Under the pieces are notes generated by a model, which saw only the letters and a list, made by a program, of their open reading frames with translations, did not search any database and was not told where the DNA came from. Below are positions 22,575 through 34,978 of a stretch of 64,000 nt of DNA, piece by piece. Where the stretch lies: NCBI GenBank assembly GCA_037576215.1, contig JBANDB010000017.1, positions 1,674,001-1,738,000 on the forward strand. Reading direction: 5' to 3'. The position numbers were made by a program, and so were the translations under genes. Within the stretch, counting starts at the first letter, position 1, and every line of letters starts with the position of its first letter. The stretch comes from Armillaria gallica (taxonomy: Eukaryota > Basidiomycota > Agaricomycetes > Agaricales > Physalacriaceae).

Positions 22575-24331
22575 ATGACTCCTCCTGCCAGCGCTCCTCA
22601 TTCATTCACCACTCCTGCTACGGCAGCCAGTAAGGAAGGCGGTGAAGCTGAAATCGCTATCGACAACGACGACGTCATAGATATCGTTGCAGAGAAGAGG
22701 TGCGACGCGTATACCTTCCAACTGTCATTTATACTGAATCTATGTGGTGCTAGGTTGCTCAGGCGGCTCGACCTTCGAATCCTTCCAGCTTTTGCTTTAA
22801 TGTTCACTCTCTGGAGTTTGGCCAGCAACCTTGTGAGTACCCAGCCCTCTCAGATGTCAGATCATCGGCTAACAAATACTAGGGCAATGCCATAATTCTC
22901 AACGCCGATACCGGCGACTCTTTCCTTCAAGTATTGCGCATGACGACCCACCAGTTTTACGCTGTCGCCTCTGCGTCGTTCCTGACAATTGCGCTTTTCC
23001 AAGTTCCATCCAATTACATGCTCAAGTACTTCTCACCACCACATTGGCTCACCTTTCTCATGCTTGGGTGGGGAGCTACCCTCATGGCTATGGCTGCTTC
23101 CCAGAACTACATCACGGCGCTGCTCCTACGTCTTCTATTGGGTGCTTTCGAAGCAGGTAAGTCGCCAGCAGTTTATCATATGCGTAATACTCATGTATTT
23201 GCACTAGGTCTGGTGCCTGGGATGATTTACTTCTCCACATTGTACCAGTCCTGCTTTCTCCGCCCTTTCCTTTCTTCCTAATTCTGTTTTGCAGCTGGTA
23301 TCGATGTCAAGAACGTTCTCTTCGTCTTGCATTGGTGTATGCGTCTGTGCCTCTTGGCAGCGCATTTGGTGGAAGCATTGCATATGGAGTCGGGAGCTTG
23401 AACGGTGCCCGCGGTCTGGAAGGTTGGCGATGGTTATTCCTCATTGAAGGTGCACCATCGTGCTTCCTGGCGATCCTCGTATACCTCTTCCTACCATCTT
23501 TCCCTGAAACATCATCATGGCTGTCACCCGACGAACGTACTCTCGCCATCCGCCGCATGAAGCAAGAGTCGTCGAAGTCTTTGGCGTATGACAAGATATC
23601 GTGGGACGGTGTCAAGTTGACTTTGAAAGATGGGCGGCTTTATTTGCATTATTTACAGGGCGTTTTTGGATCTGTCTCGTCCTCCAGCATAGGAATCTTC
23701 GTACCGACAATTGTCCATGGGCTGGGATACCATGGACGGGATGCACAGCTGTTTGCCGTACCCCCCTTTGCTGCTGCGTATGTAGCTGCGGTAGGGCTGT
23801 CGGTGGTGGCGGACAAGTATCGGGCGTGGTCAATGTGTTGTCTGGTATCATATATCTTAGCAGGTGCGACGTTCATTGTTCAAGGTGGGCCTGAGTCTTT
23901 GTGGTCTTCAAATCAAATCAATCCAGCGGAAATTTCAGGTACCCTACCACCAACGGCTTTAAAAGCGCGTTATGTGTCGCTCTGCTTTGGAGCCATGTTT
24001 TGCTTCATGCCTGTGGGCTCTAATCCGACTTGGTTCACCTCCAATCTAAGAGATACGAATGCAACGACGTTCGCTGTTGCGTTTGCTATGACAATATCAC
24101 TAGTTGGCAGTGTAATCGGTAGGTTGCTCGTCGCTTCTTGTTTATACACGGACTCATCCTTTCTTAGGAGTATTTTTATATAAGCCTAGCGAGGCGCCGG
24201 GGTACCGAACAGGCCATTATACAAATGGGGGCATGATGTTTTTCTGCGCAGCCTGCATCCAGCTGCTAAGGATGATTTACAAGCGGAGGAATAGGGAACT
24301 GAAAATCGGGCAGAATCCCTGGCAAGTGTAA
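22575..24331 (+). CDS. MFS transporter copy C (ACS/Dal5-like), intact
   Basis: The only intact member of the array. Exons: 22575-22699, 22754-22832, 22883-23156, 23208-23241, 23295-23884, 23939-24118 and 24168-24331; 481 residues, phases consistent throughout. The N-terminus is cytoplasmic and acidic (EIAIDNDDVIDIVAEKR). RRLDLRILPAFALM opens helix 1, and LNADTGDSFLQVL leads to helix 2. GARGLEGWRWLFLIEGAP sits between helices 5 and 6, followed by the long central loop. TWFTSNLRDTNATTFAVA is near helix 10, and the tail is GQNPWQV. The organisation is that of the fungal allantoate/nicotinate/vitamin permease group, expected to import a small organic anion with protons at the plasma membrane. The substrate cannot be read from sequence. 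The fourth donor is gtacca, conserved in position in all copies. Confidence 0.88.
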
Positions 24332-24764
24332 CGTACCCGTATTTCTTACGTCTCGTGTCATGATATGTCGTGTATTGACGTCAGTCAAAGCTCCGGTACT
24401 CAGTCATTAACGCCAATTCCATTGCTAGGTTTCCTTTACTGTTGGGTTGAGAGTAAGATATCATCGACATGGGATGTTATAATGCGAAGATATCGTGAAT
24501 CACTGAATCCCACATTGCTCTGAAACGCAGGCGGTAAAGCACTTAGTAACGAAGGTTAGTACTGCAACAAGCCAACATTCATTGAGTCAGAACCGCTTAA
24601 TCTAGTCACCAGTGCACGCATTTTGGACGAAGCCAAAGAAAGAGCATACCGCATTTTCTTGGATTGACATTGTTAGACCATCTGCATTGACGATGATTAT
24701 CTCAACAACATGCCTCCTTCAGAGTCGACCTTCATCTATCTTGCGATGATGTGTAACAGCAGAC
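24332..24764. other. Intergenic, 3' flank of MFS copy C
   Basis: No gene is supportable here. The right end may hold unreadable upstream remains of the reverse transcriptase element. Confidence 0.3.
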
Positions 24765-26965
24765 CAGCTGTATGAAGTATTCAAGAAGCAGCTGAATCCC
24801 CCGGAAGTGCTGCCTGCAGATTTTGATAATTTCGTCTTGCATGCGACAGAATGTTAGCAAATGACATACTAGATGTCACTACAGACCGTACGATAGGCCG
24901 ATACTTCTCCACTGATGTCAGCGACGATGACATTGGGAAAGTAAAGGCGCACATTCGGAAGACTGGTGCTGATAGCAGCCGCGGCTCTGACGGTGTGGAC
25001 AATGACCTCATATTGGAGATTCCGAATGAAGACTTGGTTAAGCTATGTAACGAATGCTTGAAACGATGCGACGCCCCTTCCCTTTGGCTTCTTTCCATAA
25101 TCGTCGGAATTTTGAAGAAGAACAAGCCTGAAGAGGAACCGGACAGTTATCGTGTTATCTGCTTAAAGAGCTGCCTGCTAAAGGCCCTTCCCATGATTAT
25201 CCACCAGCGCATGTCTACCTGGGCTGTAGACAACAAACTAATCCCAGAATGGCAGAACGATTTTCGTGCTGGATATCGTACGCTGAACAATGCGTTCATT
25301 TTACGATTTGCAATAGACTGGGCAAAAGCTCACCATAAGCCATTGTATGTCGCCTTGGTGGATGTCACTAATGCTTTCCCCTCAACAAACCAGGATACGC
25401 TATGGCTTCGCCTGGTCGAGCTGGGAATGGGTGGTCCTATGTTTGACTGGCTCAGATTTGTATATCGACGAATGGAATACCACGTACGACATAACAACGT
25501 GACGTCGGATGAATTCAGGCCCCTCACAGGCCTGTTGACAGGTGACCCAGCGTCCCCGACCCTCTGGAATCTATACTTGTCGAGTTCGAAGATGCCCCCA
25601 GACATGGATGATGTCGTCCTTGGTGGTTTAGCTATGGATATGCTTGCGCAAGCGGATGATATTTTACTCCTTTCCCTCTCAGCTCGGGGTTTGCAATGAA
25701 AACTAGATGCACTATCTGCATGGTGCTCAACCCACTTCATCGTCGTCAACAGATTGAAAACTGTCGTCATGGTATACGGAGTCTCGCCCTCAGCAGTGAT
25801 TCCTCAATTCACTGTCGGCGGAGTGCCGTCGGAGAAATACGTGGGGGTGACATTCCAGGCAAAGAACACTGCCCCGTTTGAGAGCACTATAGAACGAGAG
25901 CCCAGGCTGCTCGATACAGCGGACATTGCATCATGGGACTGCAGGGAGACTGGGCGGCTGACTCCAGCTCAGATTAAAATGCTTTACAACGCACGCGTTG
26001 ACTGTTACCTAACTCACGCTTGTGGATTAATGCCTGATGCTGTGGATGCCAACGTCAAACCTTTGATGGATGTACAAAAGAAGTTCTGGCGCCGTGTACT
26101 CCGCCTAGGGAAGAAGTTAATGCTTATTCCTCTGCACTCCGAAACAGGGATCATACCACTTCGTTCGCGCCGTTTCCTCATTCTCCTTGGCTACCTCAAA
26201 TATCTACTGAGCGAAGACTGTGACAAGTATGCGAGAGCTGCTCTTGAAAGCAGTCGATCCCTTGCAATGACGGGAAAGTTCTCCTGGTTCAAAGATGTCA
26301 ATGTCGCGGGCTCGCGGTTAAAATTCGACCTGGAACCGATATCTCTGGAGGTCACGGATCTTGAAAGGATAGAGGAATATAGAAAGGTCGTCCAGCGATC
26401 GATGGAGGATCGGGTATTAACCGAGGTTGATAACTCAGAAAAACTGTAACTCCTGCACGGACGTAAGGAGCCAAGGAAAGGAAAGGCGCCGGTGACGGTA
26501 GCTCTGAAAATGCGAAACTACCTCGAGGTGACAACTCCAAATCACCGAGACGCGATGGTCTCGATTGCACTGTCAACTCATAATTTAACGCCTTAGGTGG
26601 ATCAGACCGGCTATCGACCGTGAAAATAGGCTATGCCGAATATGCATGACCCACGTCAAGATACCTGAGCATGTGCTATTCCGCTGCGTGGGGAATGAAA
26701 ACGGCGAGGATGTACCAGTAGCCGCTGATGATCGTAGCGAAGAAGCGAAGGTGATGGAAAAGATGCACGACTTAGGCGCGGACTTCTGGCATGCTCTTGC
26801 TTGCGTGACTCCACACATCACTCTGCCGGTCGACTCCCATGAGGATACAGCATTATTGAAATCTTTATTTGCTAATCGTCCGTCAGTCGAGGTAACCGCT
26901 AAATACTGCTACCGTGTACTGAAAGATATGTATAAGCTACCAATGTATCGACCTTTATGAGGGAC
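24765..26965 (+). pseudogene. Non-LTR reverse transcriptase, decayed
   Basis: Reverse transcriptase of a second non-LTR family, unlike the LINE at the left edge. Readable parts: YEVFKKQLNPPEVLPADF, then after a frameshift near 24825 the main block with RGSDGVDNDLI, SYRVICLKSCLLK, VALVDVTNAFPST (motif A), LTGLLTGDPASPTLWNLY (motif B) and QADDILLLS (motif C, ADD). An in-frame TGA at 25697-25699 interrupts an otherwise continuous frame that runs on to about 26449. After it come another stop (26447-26449), a frameshift near 26585, and a zinc-finger-like CRICMTHVKIPEHVLFRC near the C-terminus. No endonuclease or ORF1 is visible. The copy is dead but its catalytic motifs remain. Confidence 0.8.
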
Positions 26966-26987
26966 TGCAGATAGCAGATCCTAGGTT

Positions 26988-27844
26988 CTACCCAACGATT
27001 CAATTGAGAAGATCATAGACGATCTAACCAGGTTCAAATCAGACAAAGACGAGCTGGTCAGTGGTTGGGCATCCAAGACCTTGGAACTTCTGCTGCTTCG
27101 TAGCCCCACCAGTTTGAAAGTTGCCCTCGCGGCAATACGTCGCGGCCGATATCTGGACCTATGGGAAGCACTCAACATGGAATTAAGAATAGCCACAGCT
27201 TATTGCGTACGTGATATTTTCCTCTCATTATCGAAATAAGTACATTGAAAACGTACTAGTCAGGCGCCAGTTCAGATTTTATTACTGGTATTACTGCCAA
27301 GCTCATTGACAAATCCAAGGGACCACCACAGTGGTCTCCAAACACCGTAAAGGATGTCACAGATGATATTGTCTCGCGGTTTTTCTCGGCCGAGTCTGCA
27401 TTCCTCACTCAAGCGCCAAAATTATATCTGCCGGAAAATGATCCAGTGTCGAAGGAAGGATCTATCAAAGAAACTTCAGATTCGACAAATAAGACAGGTG
27501 CTCCATCCCAGGAGAGCGCAGGAAGTGTGGAAAGCGGTAGCAAATGGGATACCGCTCTCGACGGCCAGGATCGCGATATAGGACCACCTCGTGAAATCAG
27601 GGCCAAACCTCACCCATACCATAAATTCGGCCTGCCTACGGAGAAAGAAATCGAAGCTATCGTTAGGGGCAACGATATCGATTCACCGGGGACAGGGTAT
27701 ACCGTTGACGAAGTCGTAGAAAAAGTCCTTGAACACCACAACGGGAAAATGGGGATTCGGGAGAAGGTTCTTGAGATTATAGAACGCAAGTGCAAAATTG
27801 TGGATAACGCGGATGGTAATTTTGTCTGGGTGAGCTGGAAGTAG
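26988..27844 (+). pseudogene. 3-hydroxyisobutyryl-CoA hydrolase, 3' half only
   Basis: Two exons read well, 26988-27210 and 27264-27844, about 267 residues. The N-terminal part LPNDSIEKIIDDL, TLELLLLRSPTSLKVAL and EALNMELRIATAYC, with KLIDKSKGPPQWSP after the intron, matches the C-terminal half of mitochondrial HIBCH/Ehd3, an enzyme of valine breakdown. The tail HKFGLPTEKEIEAIV...VSWK fits the end of the fungal protein. The enoyl-CoA-hydratase-like core with the oxyanion hole is absent: the sequence starts directly after the dead reverse transcriptase. It has no start codon of its own, so it is a truncated copy. A second, complete gene is expected elsewhere in the genome. Confidence 0.75.
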
Positions 27845-28352
27845 ATTTGCATCTAGTCGATGAGATTTATTGGATTCCTGATGACGCTCCAATTTCACTG
27901 CTTACAATAGTTACTCTCGATCTTAGCGCCACAAACTATATTACCGGAGCGCTTGTCTTCTTCTCATGGAGCAGATAGTTGCGAACGGTATTCACGCCGT
28001 GTGGGAACGTAGACAATAATTTTAGTCATCCAAGCTGAAGCGACCTTGTTTAAGCAAACGGCCTCAACGGAGAAGGAACGAACAAAGAGTGAATAAAGAT
28101 GCCGGTGCCGTGATTATCACGCCGAGAATAAGTATCTCAAAGAAGCCCCAACAGAGTGAACATTCTTTTGTCTTGCGGCCAAGTATTCAATCATGTCAGG
28201 TAGGGTCTCTTTTGAGGGTAGGGTAGGGGTAGGGTAGTATTACACGGCACGGTCCAGCGGGGAACGCCGGGCGTAGATAATACATGTTTGCTACCTAACA
28301 CCCTAGCATAACAAACAAGTACTTAATCATCCACTGATACCTTCAACCAGAC
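27845..28352. other. Intergenic with a G-rich telomere-like tract
   Basis: No gene seen. At 28215-28236 four G-runs spaced by TA (gggtagggtaggggtagggt) form a short interstitial telomere-like array that could fold as a G-quadruplex. Confidence 0.4.
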
Positions 28353-28360
28353 CAAAGGTC

Positions 28361-28836
28361 TAGTGTTGCCGAAGTTCGGTTCAGTTCAGGACCGATACCT
28401 CTTGCCCAGAACGTGAACGGGAACTGAACGGACGTTCGCGTTCAACTGCGTTCGATTCAAGTTCAGAACCCGTTCAAAATTTCAAATGGTGTTTATGCTG
28501 CTGTGAGTCCGCTACACATTGATATCAGTGTGCTATTCATTTAATAAACTCTATACAAACACTTGGGAGAATCCAAGGCACGATCCTAAGCACAATGCAA
28601 AAGGCAGCTGTCATCATGGCAATGAACTCTCAGTGTTTGACTGTTGTCTCAGCACTTCTTTACCTCGGGGTTCAAACACGTTCGAAGAGCGTTCAGACTT
28701 TTCTGGAAGTCTTTGAACCTCGAACCGAACGGAGTATACATCAGTTGAACCGAACATGAACGTGAACTGAACCTCGCGTTCAGTTCTAGCGTTCGGCGCC
28801 CGGAACGAGGTTCCAAACCGAACTTCGGCAACACTA
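28361..28836. mobile_element. Non-autonomous hAT-type element (MITE), second family
   Basis: A 476-bp element bounded by perfect 21-bp inverted repeats beginning TAGTGTTGCCGAAGTTCGG, with exact 8-bp direct repeats caaaggtc at 28353-28360 and 28837-28844. The ends fit the hAT YARNG rule. Subterminal regions repeat gttcag/ctgaac and gttcgg/ccgaac motifs in inverted order, which would make a long imperfect hairpin. There is no coding capacity. A run of A residues follows shortly after the right duplication. Confidence 0.88.
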
Positions 28837-28844
28837 CAAAGGTC

Positions 28845-30135
28845 GAGCTCACGGTCAAAAAAAAAAAAAAAGAAACGCGACCGCGAGTGAAAGGCATCAC
28901 GTTAGACTTGAGGATCTCGGACCGATGTCGTTCTAGCAGAGGCTGGCGCCAAGTTGACTTTGCTTTGCATTTTGGTCTTGAGCCATTCTCTCCCGACGCT
29001 TGATAGCAATATAAACGGGTGTCGCCATCTTTCTACTTCCTGCGATCATTTCACCGAAGTCTAAGAAGGTAGGCTGTCTTTTTGACGGCAAATTCCTTCG
29101 TTCTTCAACTTTTCTTGTGTTGATTTCAGGTCGTCTTCGAGACGGACCAGAGAAAGGTATTGTATCTTTTTCCGATCACTGATACATATCCAACTAATTT
29201 CTTCCGAAAAGCTTCATGGCTGTTCTCTCTTGACTTCTCTGGTGACTGAGTTGGTCTGACTGACATCCAGGTTCTTTGTAATTCTACTCTCCCTGCGCCG
29301 TTTTTGAAGCTGACCTATATCCTGAAGTTGCGGGTAGTCGCGTCATACATATTTCGACATACTCTTGGATATTCTGAGACGCGAACGCCAAATTCAAGAA
29401 CCACCTGTCCTTCAAACTACTCCACAGAGATTAGCATTTCTCGGGCAGCGGACACTAGCTAGTCAAAGAACCAATCTAGCTGATGAAATGGAACGTCCAA
29501 ACGTGGATTAAGTATCCGAAGGAAGGTCAATCCACGAACGAGTGCCATATGCTGTTCCGGCGAAAGATCATGAACATAATACCAGTTGCTGTACCTCATA
29601 AGTGCGTTCCTATTCATCTTTCTGTGTGAACGACAGCTCACCGGTCTCATGCCAAGCGATCGTTCGATACTCTAGCGTAGTGTATTAGGTAGGTAATGCA
29701 CGCGTAGTACGGACTCTGGTTGGTTTCCTTCTCAGTAGGAACAGTGATCAGAATCAAACTTTCTTCCTCCACAATGTGTATGACAGTGCCCGGTGTCGAA
29801 TGTCAACGTCAATCAATGTCAACATTGTCGGGCGGCATATACCTGTAACATCGGGAAATGGATGTTCCTTTGGTATACAACTTCAACCTGTGCGAAGAAA
29901 CCGATGCGACAGGTTCTGCCTCATTGATCTCGACTCCGTGGTCTTGGCTTTTCACGTTAGCCCGAACGCCGGAAGGGCTATTGACCACGTGTACAGGGTT
30001 CATCAGCACCATCAGATGCACGATGCACGTTGATACGAGCTTGATAGGACTTTCCTCCTTTCCACTACTCGGGCTGCTCCTGCGCTCCGTCTGAAACCCT
30101 TTCACACCTTCTAGGCCTGAGTGTTTTCGAGTGTT
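28845..30135. other. Intergenic, no gene established
   Basis: Around 28940-29300 a few intron-like signals appear on both strands, but no frame can be chained into a gene. A 63-codon minus-strand frame at 29650-29459 is unassigned. The right end is the promoter region of the hydrolase. Confidence 0.3.
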
Positions 30136-30987
30136 ATGGTCAACCTCGAAAAGGTGTTCCTTGAGCCACGCAATAAGAGACCCTCTGCGCTAGCCTTTGT
30201 CGCTCACGGCAGACTAGGTGGGACAATGGAGTCTCCAGTCACATCCGCCCTCGCTGAAACGCTCCGAACATCGTGGGGTGCTCGAGTTGTTAGATGGAAT
30301 GCTCGCGGCATAGGTCAAAGCAGTGGAAGGTCAGAATGGTCTAGTTTGCCGGCGTGGGTAGGCGAGGATAATTGCTCGGATTACAAGGTATGCCGTTAAC
30401 TGCAGCCGTTCCCCTATGCATGTATCAAATTTTGAGTAACAGGACATCTTCCGGGAAGAAGTCGTTCGATTCATCGACGAGTTCCCTTCTGCCCGCGACT
30501 GCGATCTGTTTGTTTGCGTGAGTGGTCCTTCTTACATTGTATCTTGTTCTGATTTTTGGATCAGGGATACTCCTGTGGAGCCATCTACGCCACTACCATT
30601 CGTATGCCAAAAGACCTCGCTGATCGATGCTCAAATGTATTCAACCCTATTCGATATATCCTAATATCTTACCCGATCGCTATTTCTCCAGTTCTCGGTC
30701 TTTTCAGAACTGGGTGGTACTTCCGTGCTTTAGAAGGTCTTGTTGGAGGTTCATGGGAAAACTGTCGAGACGAAGCACGAGCCGACGTTCTCATTCTGAT
30801 GGGCAAAGACGAGCTCGGAAGTTTTCTATCACCAGTACGGATTGCGTATAACATGTGGATGAAAGTCCTGAAGAGCAAGAGGCGCGCAGAGCAGGGAATG
30901 TTTGACGTCGTTGTTGTCGATGGGGCAAACCATATTTGGCATGATAGACTGGATAAACTCAGGGAAGAGGTGAATAAATGGCTGTAA
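30136..30987 (+). CDS. Alpha/beta hydrolase
   Basis: Three exons (30136-30387, 30443-30517, 30565-30987) give 249 residues. The fold signature is clear: FVAHGRLGGTMESPV (oxyanion-hole HG), VVRWNARGIGQSSGRS, the nucleophile elbow GYSCG with Ser112 at the start of exon 3, a DELGS acid region and GANHIWHDR with the likely catalytic His near the C-terminus. There is no signal peptide, so it is probably cytosolic. It resembles small serine hydrolases of the dienelactone/peptidase-like type; substrate unknown. A GTG codon 15 bases upstream is in frame, but the ATG in the context gttatggtc was chosen. Confidence 0.85.
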
Positions 30988-33665
30988 ATTCGTGTTCAGA
31001 TTCAACGAGCTGCCGTGACTTCGTCGAAGCCAGACTTCTTGAGACTCTGACTTTTTAGAATCATGCATTTGATCACCAAGCGACAAGTCATTTCGTGAGG
31101 ACATTCAGGTACTTTCGCATGATAGCCCAAGGTGCGGGTCCAATCATTGCTCTTCGTAAGCGATCAGATTCCGAGGCCCAACTTGTGACTTCAATGACCT
31201 TCTGATAGAAATATTCGAGAAGCAGTCGAATGCTTACATTACCGAAGGAAATCAAGAATCGTATGCAGAGCTATCTTCAACTCCATCTTGTTATCATGGG
31301 TATAAATACGTCACCGCTGCCTGCTAGAAGAATTTGATCCGTCCAAATGCTTAATAGTAGAAAGCACGAAGAAGAGGAACATTGCCTGTATCGTCAGGTC
31401 AATATCCGATATGAGTATACGACGAAACAAATGAACTAGTGGTGCTGGATTGGCATCGTAATATGCTCACCTGTCGTAGATAGACAGGGGGAAAACGCGC
31501 GATCCATATGATTTATAGGTAATGGGAAGTTCCTATTTCTATGCATATGTCATTCTCCTGAGAAGAGCCTAGGTGTTTCCACGCCTGTATGAGAACTGAT
31601 GAATGTTAGAAGCCTCCGCGGTCCGGGCCGTCGAACTCAATACGCTCAAAATTCAGACAACGTTAACCAAACGGTAACTTGACGGTAACTGGATACATTC
31701 TTTATCTATGTGAAAAAAGCTACAGAAAATCAATGGTATATGGGAGCCGGAAAAGACTCTGAAGTACTAGATTATTGTCAAGGTTACGGCGTCTCGAAGT
31801 CTGTACAAGAATGGCTGAAATTCCGAAGGAGTGGCTGTGCCGATAAGTTTGGCATCGGAATTTGACCCGGACCTATGAATATCGGCTGGGACCAACAACA
31901 CCAGGCTGGGACTTGCCTAGGACGAAGCTGGTACAACGCGGCTGTCACACGATCACGAAATCACTTCGGTCAAAACAGCATCAACGTCCCGTATCGAATT
32001 AATTGTGGTGGTTATCTCTCTCCAATCCCTCTCTACGATTAGGAATGCCTGGCGAATATACCCTGTTTTCAAACCCTTGCCGAACACAATGGCATACCGG
32101 CCAAGCTTTCCTTTGTTCCATACCTTTACTAGTGCTGAAACAGATGGTTTTCGTAGACATGCGCCCTATTTTGAATCAGGGAAATCTGTATGAAGTCTTG
32201 CAATTTTTCGTGATGAATCAATACGCTCTGTCAACCTTTTTTTTTTCACGATCCAGGAGGCCAGACCGGCGAGCTATCTTCCTATCAAATTATTACAAGT
32301 CACGATTAATATTGATGTGGGTCAACCTGACATGCAATAATCTACTACACGAAGGCTCAATATCACTTTGGTTCCATGCTCGGGTCCCCTTCTAATGTTC
32401 TGAACAATGTACATACCTATGACAAACCTCTGACGTCGTCGATGACATCGAATTCCTTATTAAGCACATTCGGTGCTGATTTCACGGTGCCTTGGATCAC
32501 AACACGAGTTGTCGATGGAATTTGTTTCCATAAATTCGCAAAACGTGATGTCAAAACTACTTATAAGGTGTTCTCCAAACATCTTTCTTCTTTCTGGTAA
32601 GCTCGATCAATTCCCACCACAAGCAGCCGTCCTGATGTTCATACAAATGCACCATCAAGGCATGGAAAGAACTTGCCGAGAACAGACCTCAGACTCTCTA
32701 CGCATGGGCGGCGTCAATTCGTGACTAAAGGCCCGGGTCCGATGATTGCATAGCCAAACTCTGAGTTGCTGCGCCTACTTCCACTACTAAGACCCATGCG
32801 CTCAGCCACATGCCAGCGCTTGTGCTGACCCATTAAGGGGGATGACAGATTTTCAACCTGTAAGCGGGAAGTCTATAAGAAGCCGCCCCAACCCATCTCT
32901 GCAGTACCGGATTTACGGAAGGCCCGCCATATTGTAGCGTCGGCAGGACGTTGTTGCGATTCGTTCCCCTTACTGTGGAATTCAAACCTTCTCCAAGTTC
33001 TTAGATGCATGTTGGCGGCTCTGGGAACTGTGGGTTTACGTCTTCGTCTCGATTTGGCTTTGCCCATGACCATGAGTATGATAAGACCCTTTCAAGAGGC
33101 TGACCTACACCCTGTTGCCTTGCGGGCACTACTCCTACATGTTGCGCTAGTCACGGCAGATTGTTATACCGTACGTTGTCCTAAAGGGTCGCCTCTGCTA
33201 TTGACTTCGGAATCCACGGGCCAGGGTTAACCGAAACTTATGTGAAAGAAGTTCTTGATTTCCCCTGGTTTCGCACAGCTAACATGTCCAACATCAGATG
33301 AAGATGTTCTACCATCATTGTTTCCTGAATCTGCTCCTATTCAATTGACGTCCCCCTCTAATCGAAAATTGATCAGGTTTTCATTATTTGGATGATGGGC
33401 TGCTTCTCCGCTTCGCGAGTTTCTTCAGCATTGGCCAACGCTCCGTCCGGAACCGAGGACTGCATTTCGATCAGCCCGCACCGGTGAGCACATCTTCCAG
33501 GATACGAAATCAAACAGGGGTACCGCTAAGTATGATTACTTACGCGGTTCGAAGTCGTCCGGCGATTCAATGCAAATCGTGATCCTAGATCGTCATGACT
33601 CCTTGGTCACCGGACTTGGAATCCCTTAACTTCAGCTTCTGTCATACCATACTTTCCACCCAACC
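30988..33665. other. Long intergenic region, no gene recognised
   Basis: About 2.7 kb in which no frames can be linked by splice sites into a recognisable protein, and I saw no RNA gene or terminal repeats. Short open frames at 32003-32395 and 33009-33230 have no family features. It may contain decayed sequence. Confidence 0.3.
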
Positions 33666-34698
33666 ATGTACCAATTTCCAGTCAGCGACCGAAAGCGACT
33701 TCACAAAGGGAATACACCAACACTACCGCAGACAAACTATTGCCAGCTCTGTCCTGCAAAGTTCACCAGGGTGACCCATTTACAGCGGCATATTCGTTCC
33801 CGTAAGACTCACTTAATTCCCTTGCGACATAGACTTATCTCAAGTCGTAGATACCAACGAGCGCAGCTATCAATGCGAAGTAGGCGAAACTCTCCCAACG
33901 AATTTGTGTCATTCTGATGCTCATCATCTTTGCAGCTGTGCGGCGCCCAATTCACGAGGAGCGATGTTCTCTCGCGCCACAAGAAAACATGTAAAGATCC
34001 GTGAGTATGGTCCTTTATGTTGAATACAGGAATAGCTAACCGTGGACAACAGCATGGTATCCAATCGCTCGAGACAGAAGTCCTGCAAGGTTTGTTACCG
34101 ATACATGCCGCCCTTGCACGAGTTGACAGTTTAATAGGCATGTGCTGCATCCAAAGTTAAATGCGACCTCGAGTACCCATGCTCGAGATGTGTCTCGCGC
34201 AACGAAACGTGCATCTTCCTCAATGATCCTGCCGTTTCCCGAGAGAAAAGGCGTAATGCTAAGGAGCGTAGTGCAATCTCCAAGGCAGACTGCCGTCAAA
34301 GCCCTGCAGAGACTATTTGTGATTCATCTTCTTCATCTACTTCCTCCTCCACTCCAGAAGACTCTCCAACGTCCCCGACATTTTACACCTCGCCAAATAC
34401 TCCTGACCCTGGAAACTGTGGTCGAGGGGAGGGGGTATGGGCATCCATTCACGGTCACGTCGGTTCATATCCTTGTTGGTCAGCTTCGACCTCCGACAAC
34501 GAATACATGGATTTCTCGTGGTTGGGTGCGGATGGCTCCGGAGACGACGATAGCTATTACTCTTCTGTCCCTCTGTCCGCAGTGGTACCACATTGTGTGT
34601 CCACTAATACTCATTTTCCACTTCCGTACTTAGATCCTACACGGGCTAATATGCCACTGTACGACGGCAGTATCGTTAGCTCTACGACTAGCTTGTAA
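33666..34698 (+). CDS. Hybrid C2H2 and Zn2Cys6 transcription factor
   Basis: Five exons (33666-33801, 33851-33879, 33936-34000, 34053-34089, 34138-34698) give 275 residues. Two C2H2-type fingers come first: CQLCPAKFTRVTHLQRHIRSH, then CELCGAQFTRSDVLSRHKKTC. A Zn2Cys6 cluster follows directly: CKACAASKVKC, CDLEYPC, SRCVSRNETC, with perfect spacing. After it come a basic REKRRNAKER stretch and a Ser/Thr/Pro-rich region ending in a TAA. The two DNA-binding modules are joined across four short introns. Related basidiomycete factors continue with a large regulatory domain; remnants of such a domain lie downstream, so this reading may be the surviving N-terminal half of a longer gene. Confidence 0.8.
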
Positions 34699-34978
34699 AA
34701 TCTTTTGCGCATTTCATGTCCCCCGTTTGGGTTCATGTGACATTCTGAAAAGTTCCTTACAGAAATCTCGTCGTTCTCGCGCAGCAAGGCAGCTTCGATA
34801 CCGGGGAACACAATCTTCCTAAGTCTCGTCACAACCTGGTTTCACGAAGGCACGGATTGGCGAAAGTGAATACGGACCGCGTTCCAGACGGTTAGTAACA
34901 TGCATCGGCAGAAGTGATTTAATGGTAGTAAGATCTATCCGATTGTAATCTTCGACGTTTGAGCCCATCTTTCACGGG

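Noticed and set aside
28857..28872. Run of A residues taken as a retroposon tail
   Set aside because: It lies outside the hAT element and its target duplication, and no retroposed gene or SINE precedes it.
28940..29300. Possible small multi-exon gene on either strand
   Set aside because: Splice-like signals exist on both strands but no start codon or recognisable product results, and the plus-strand reading meets a stop.
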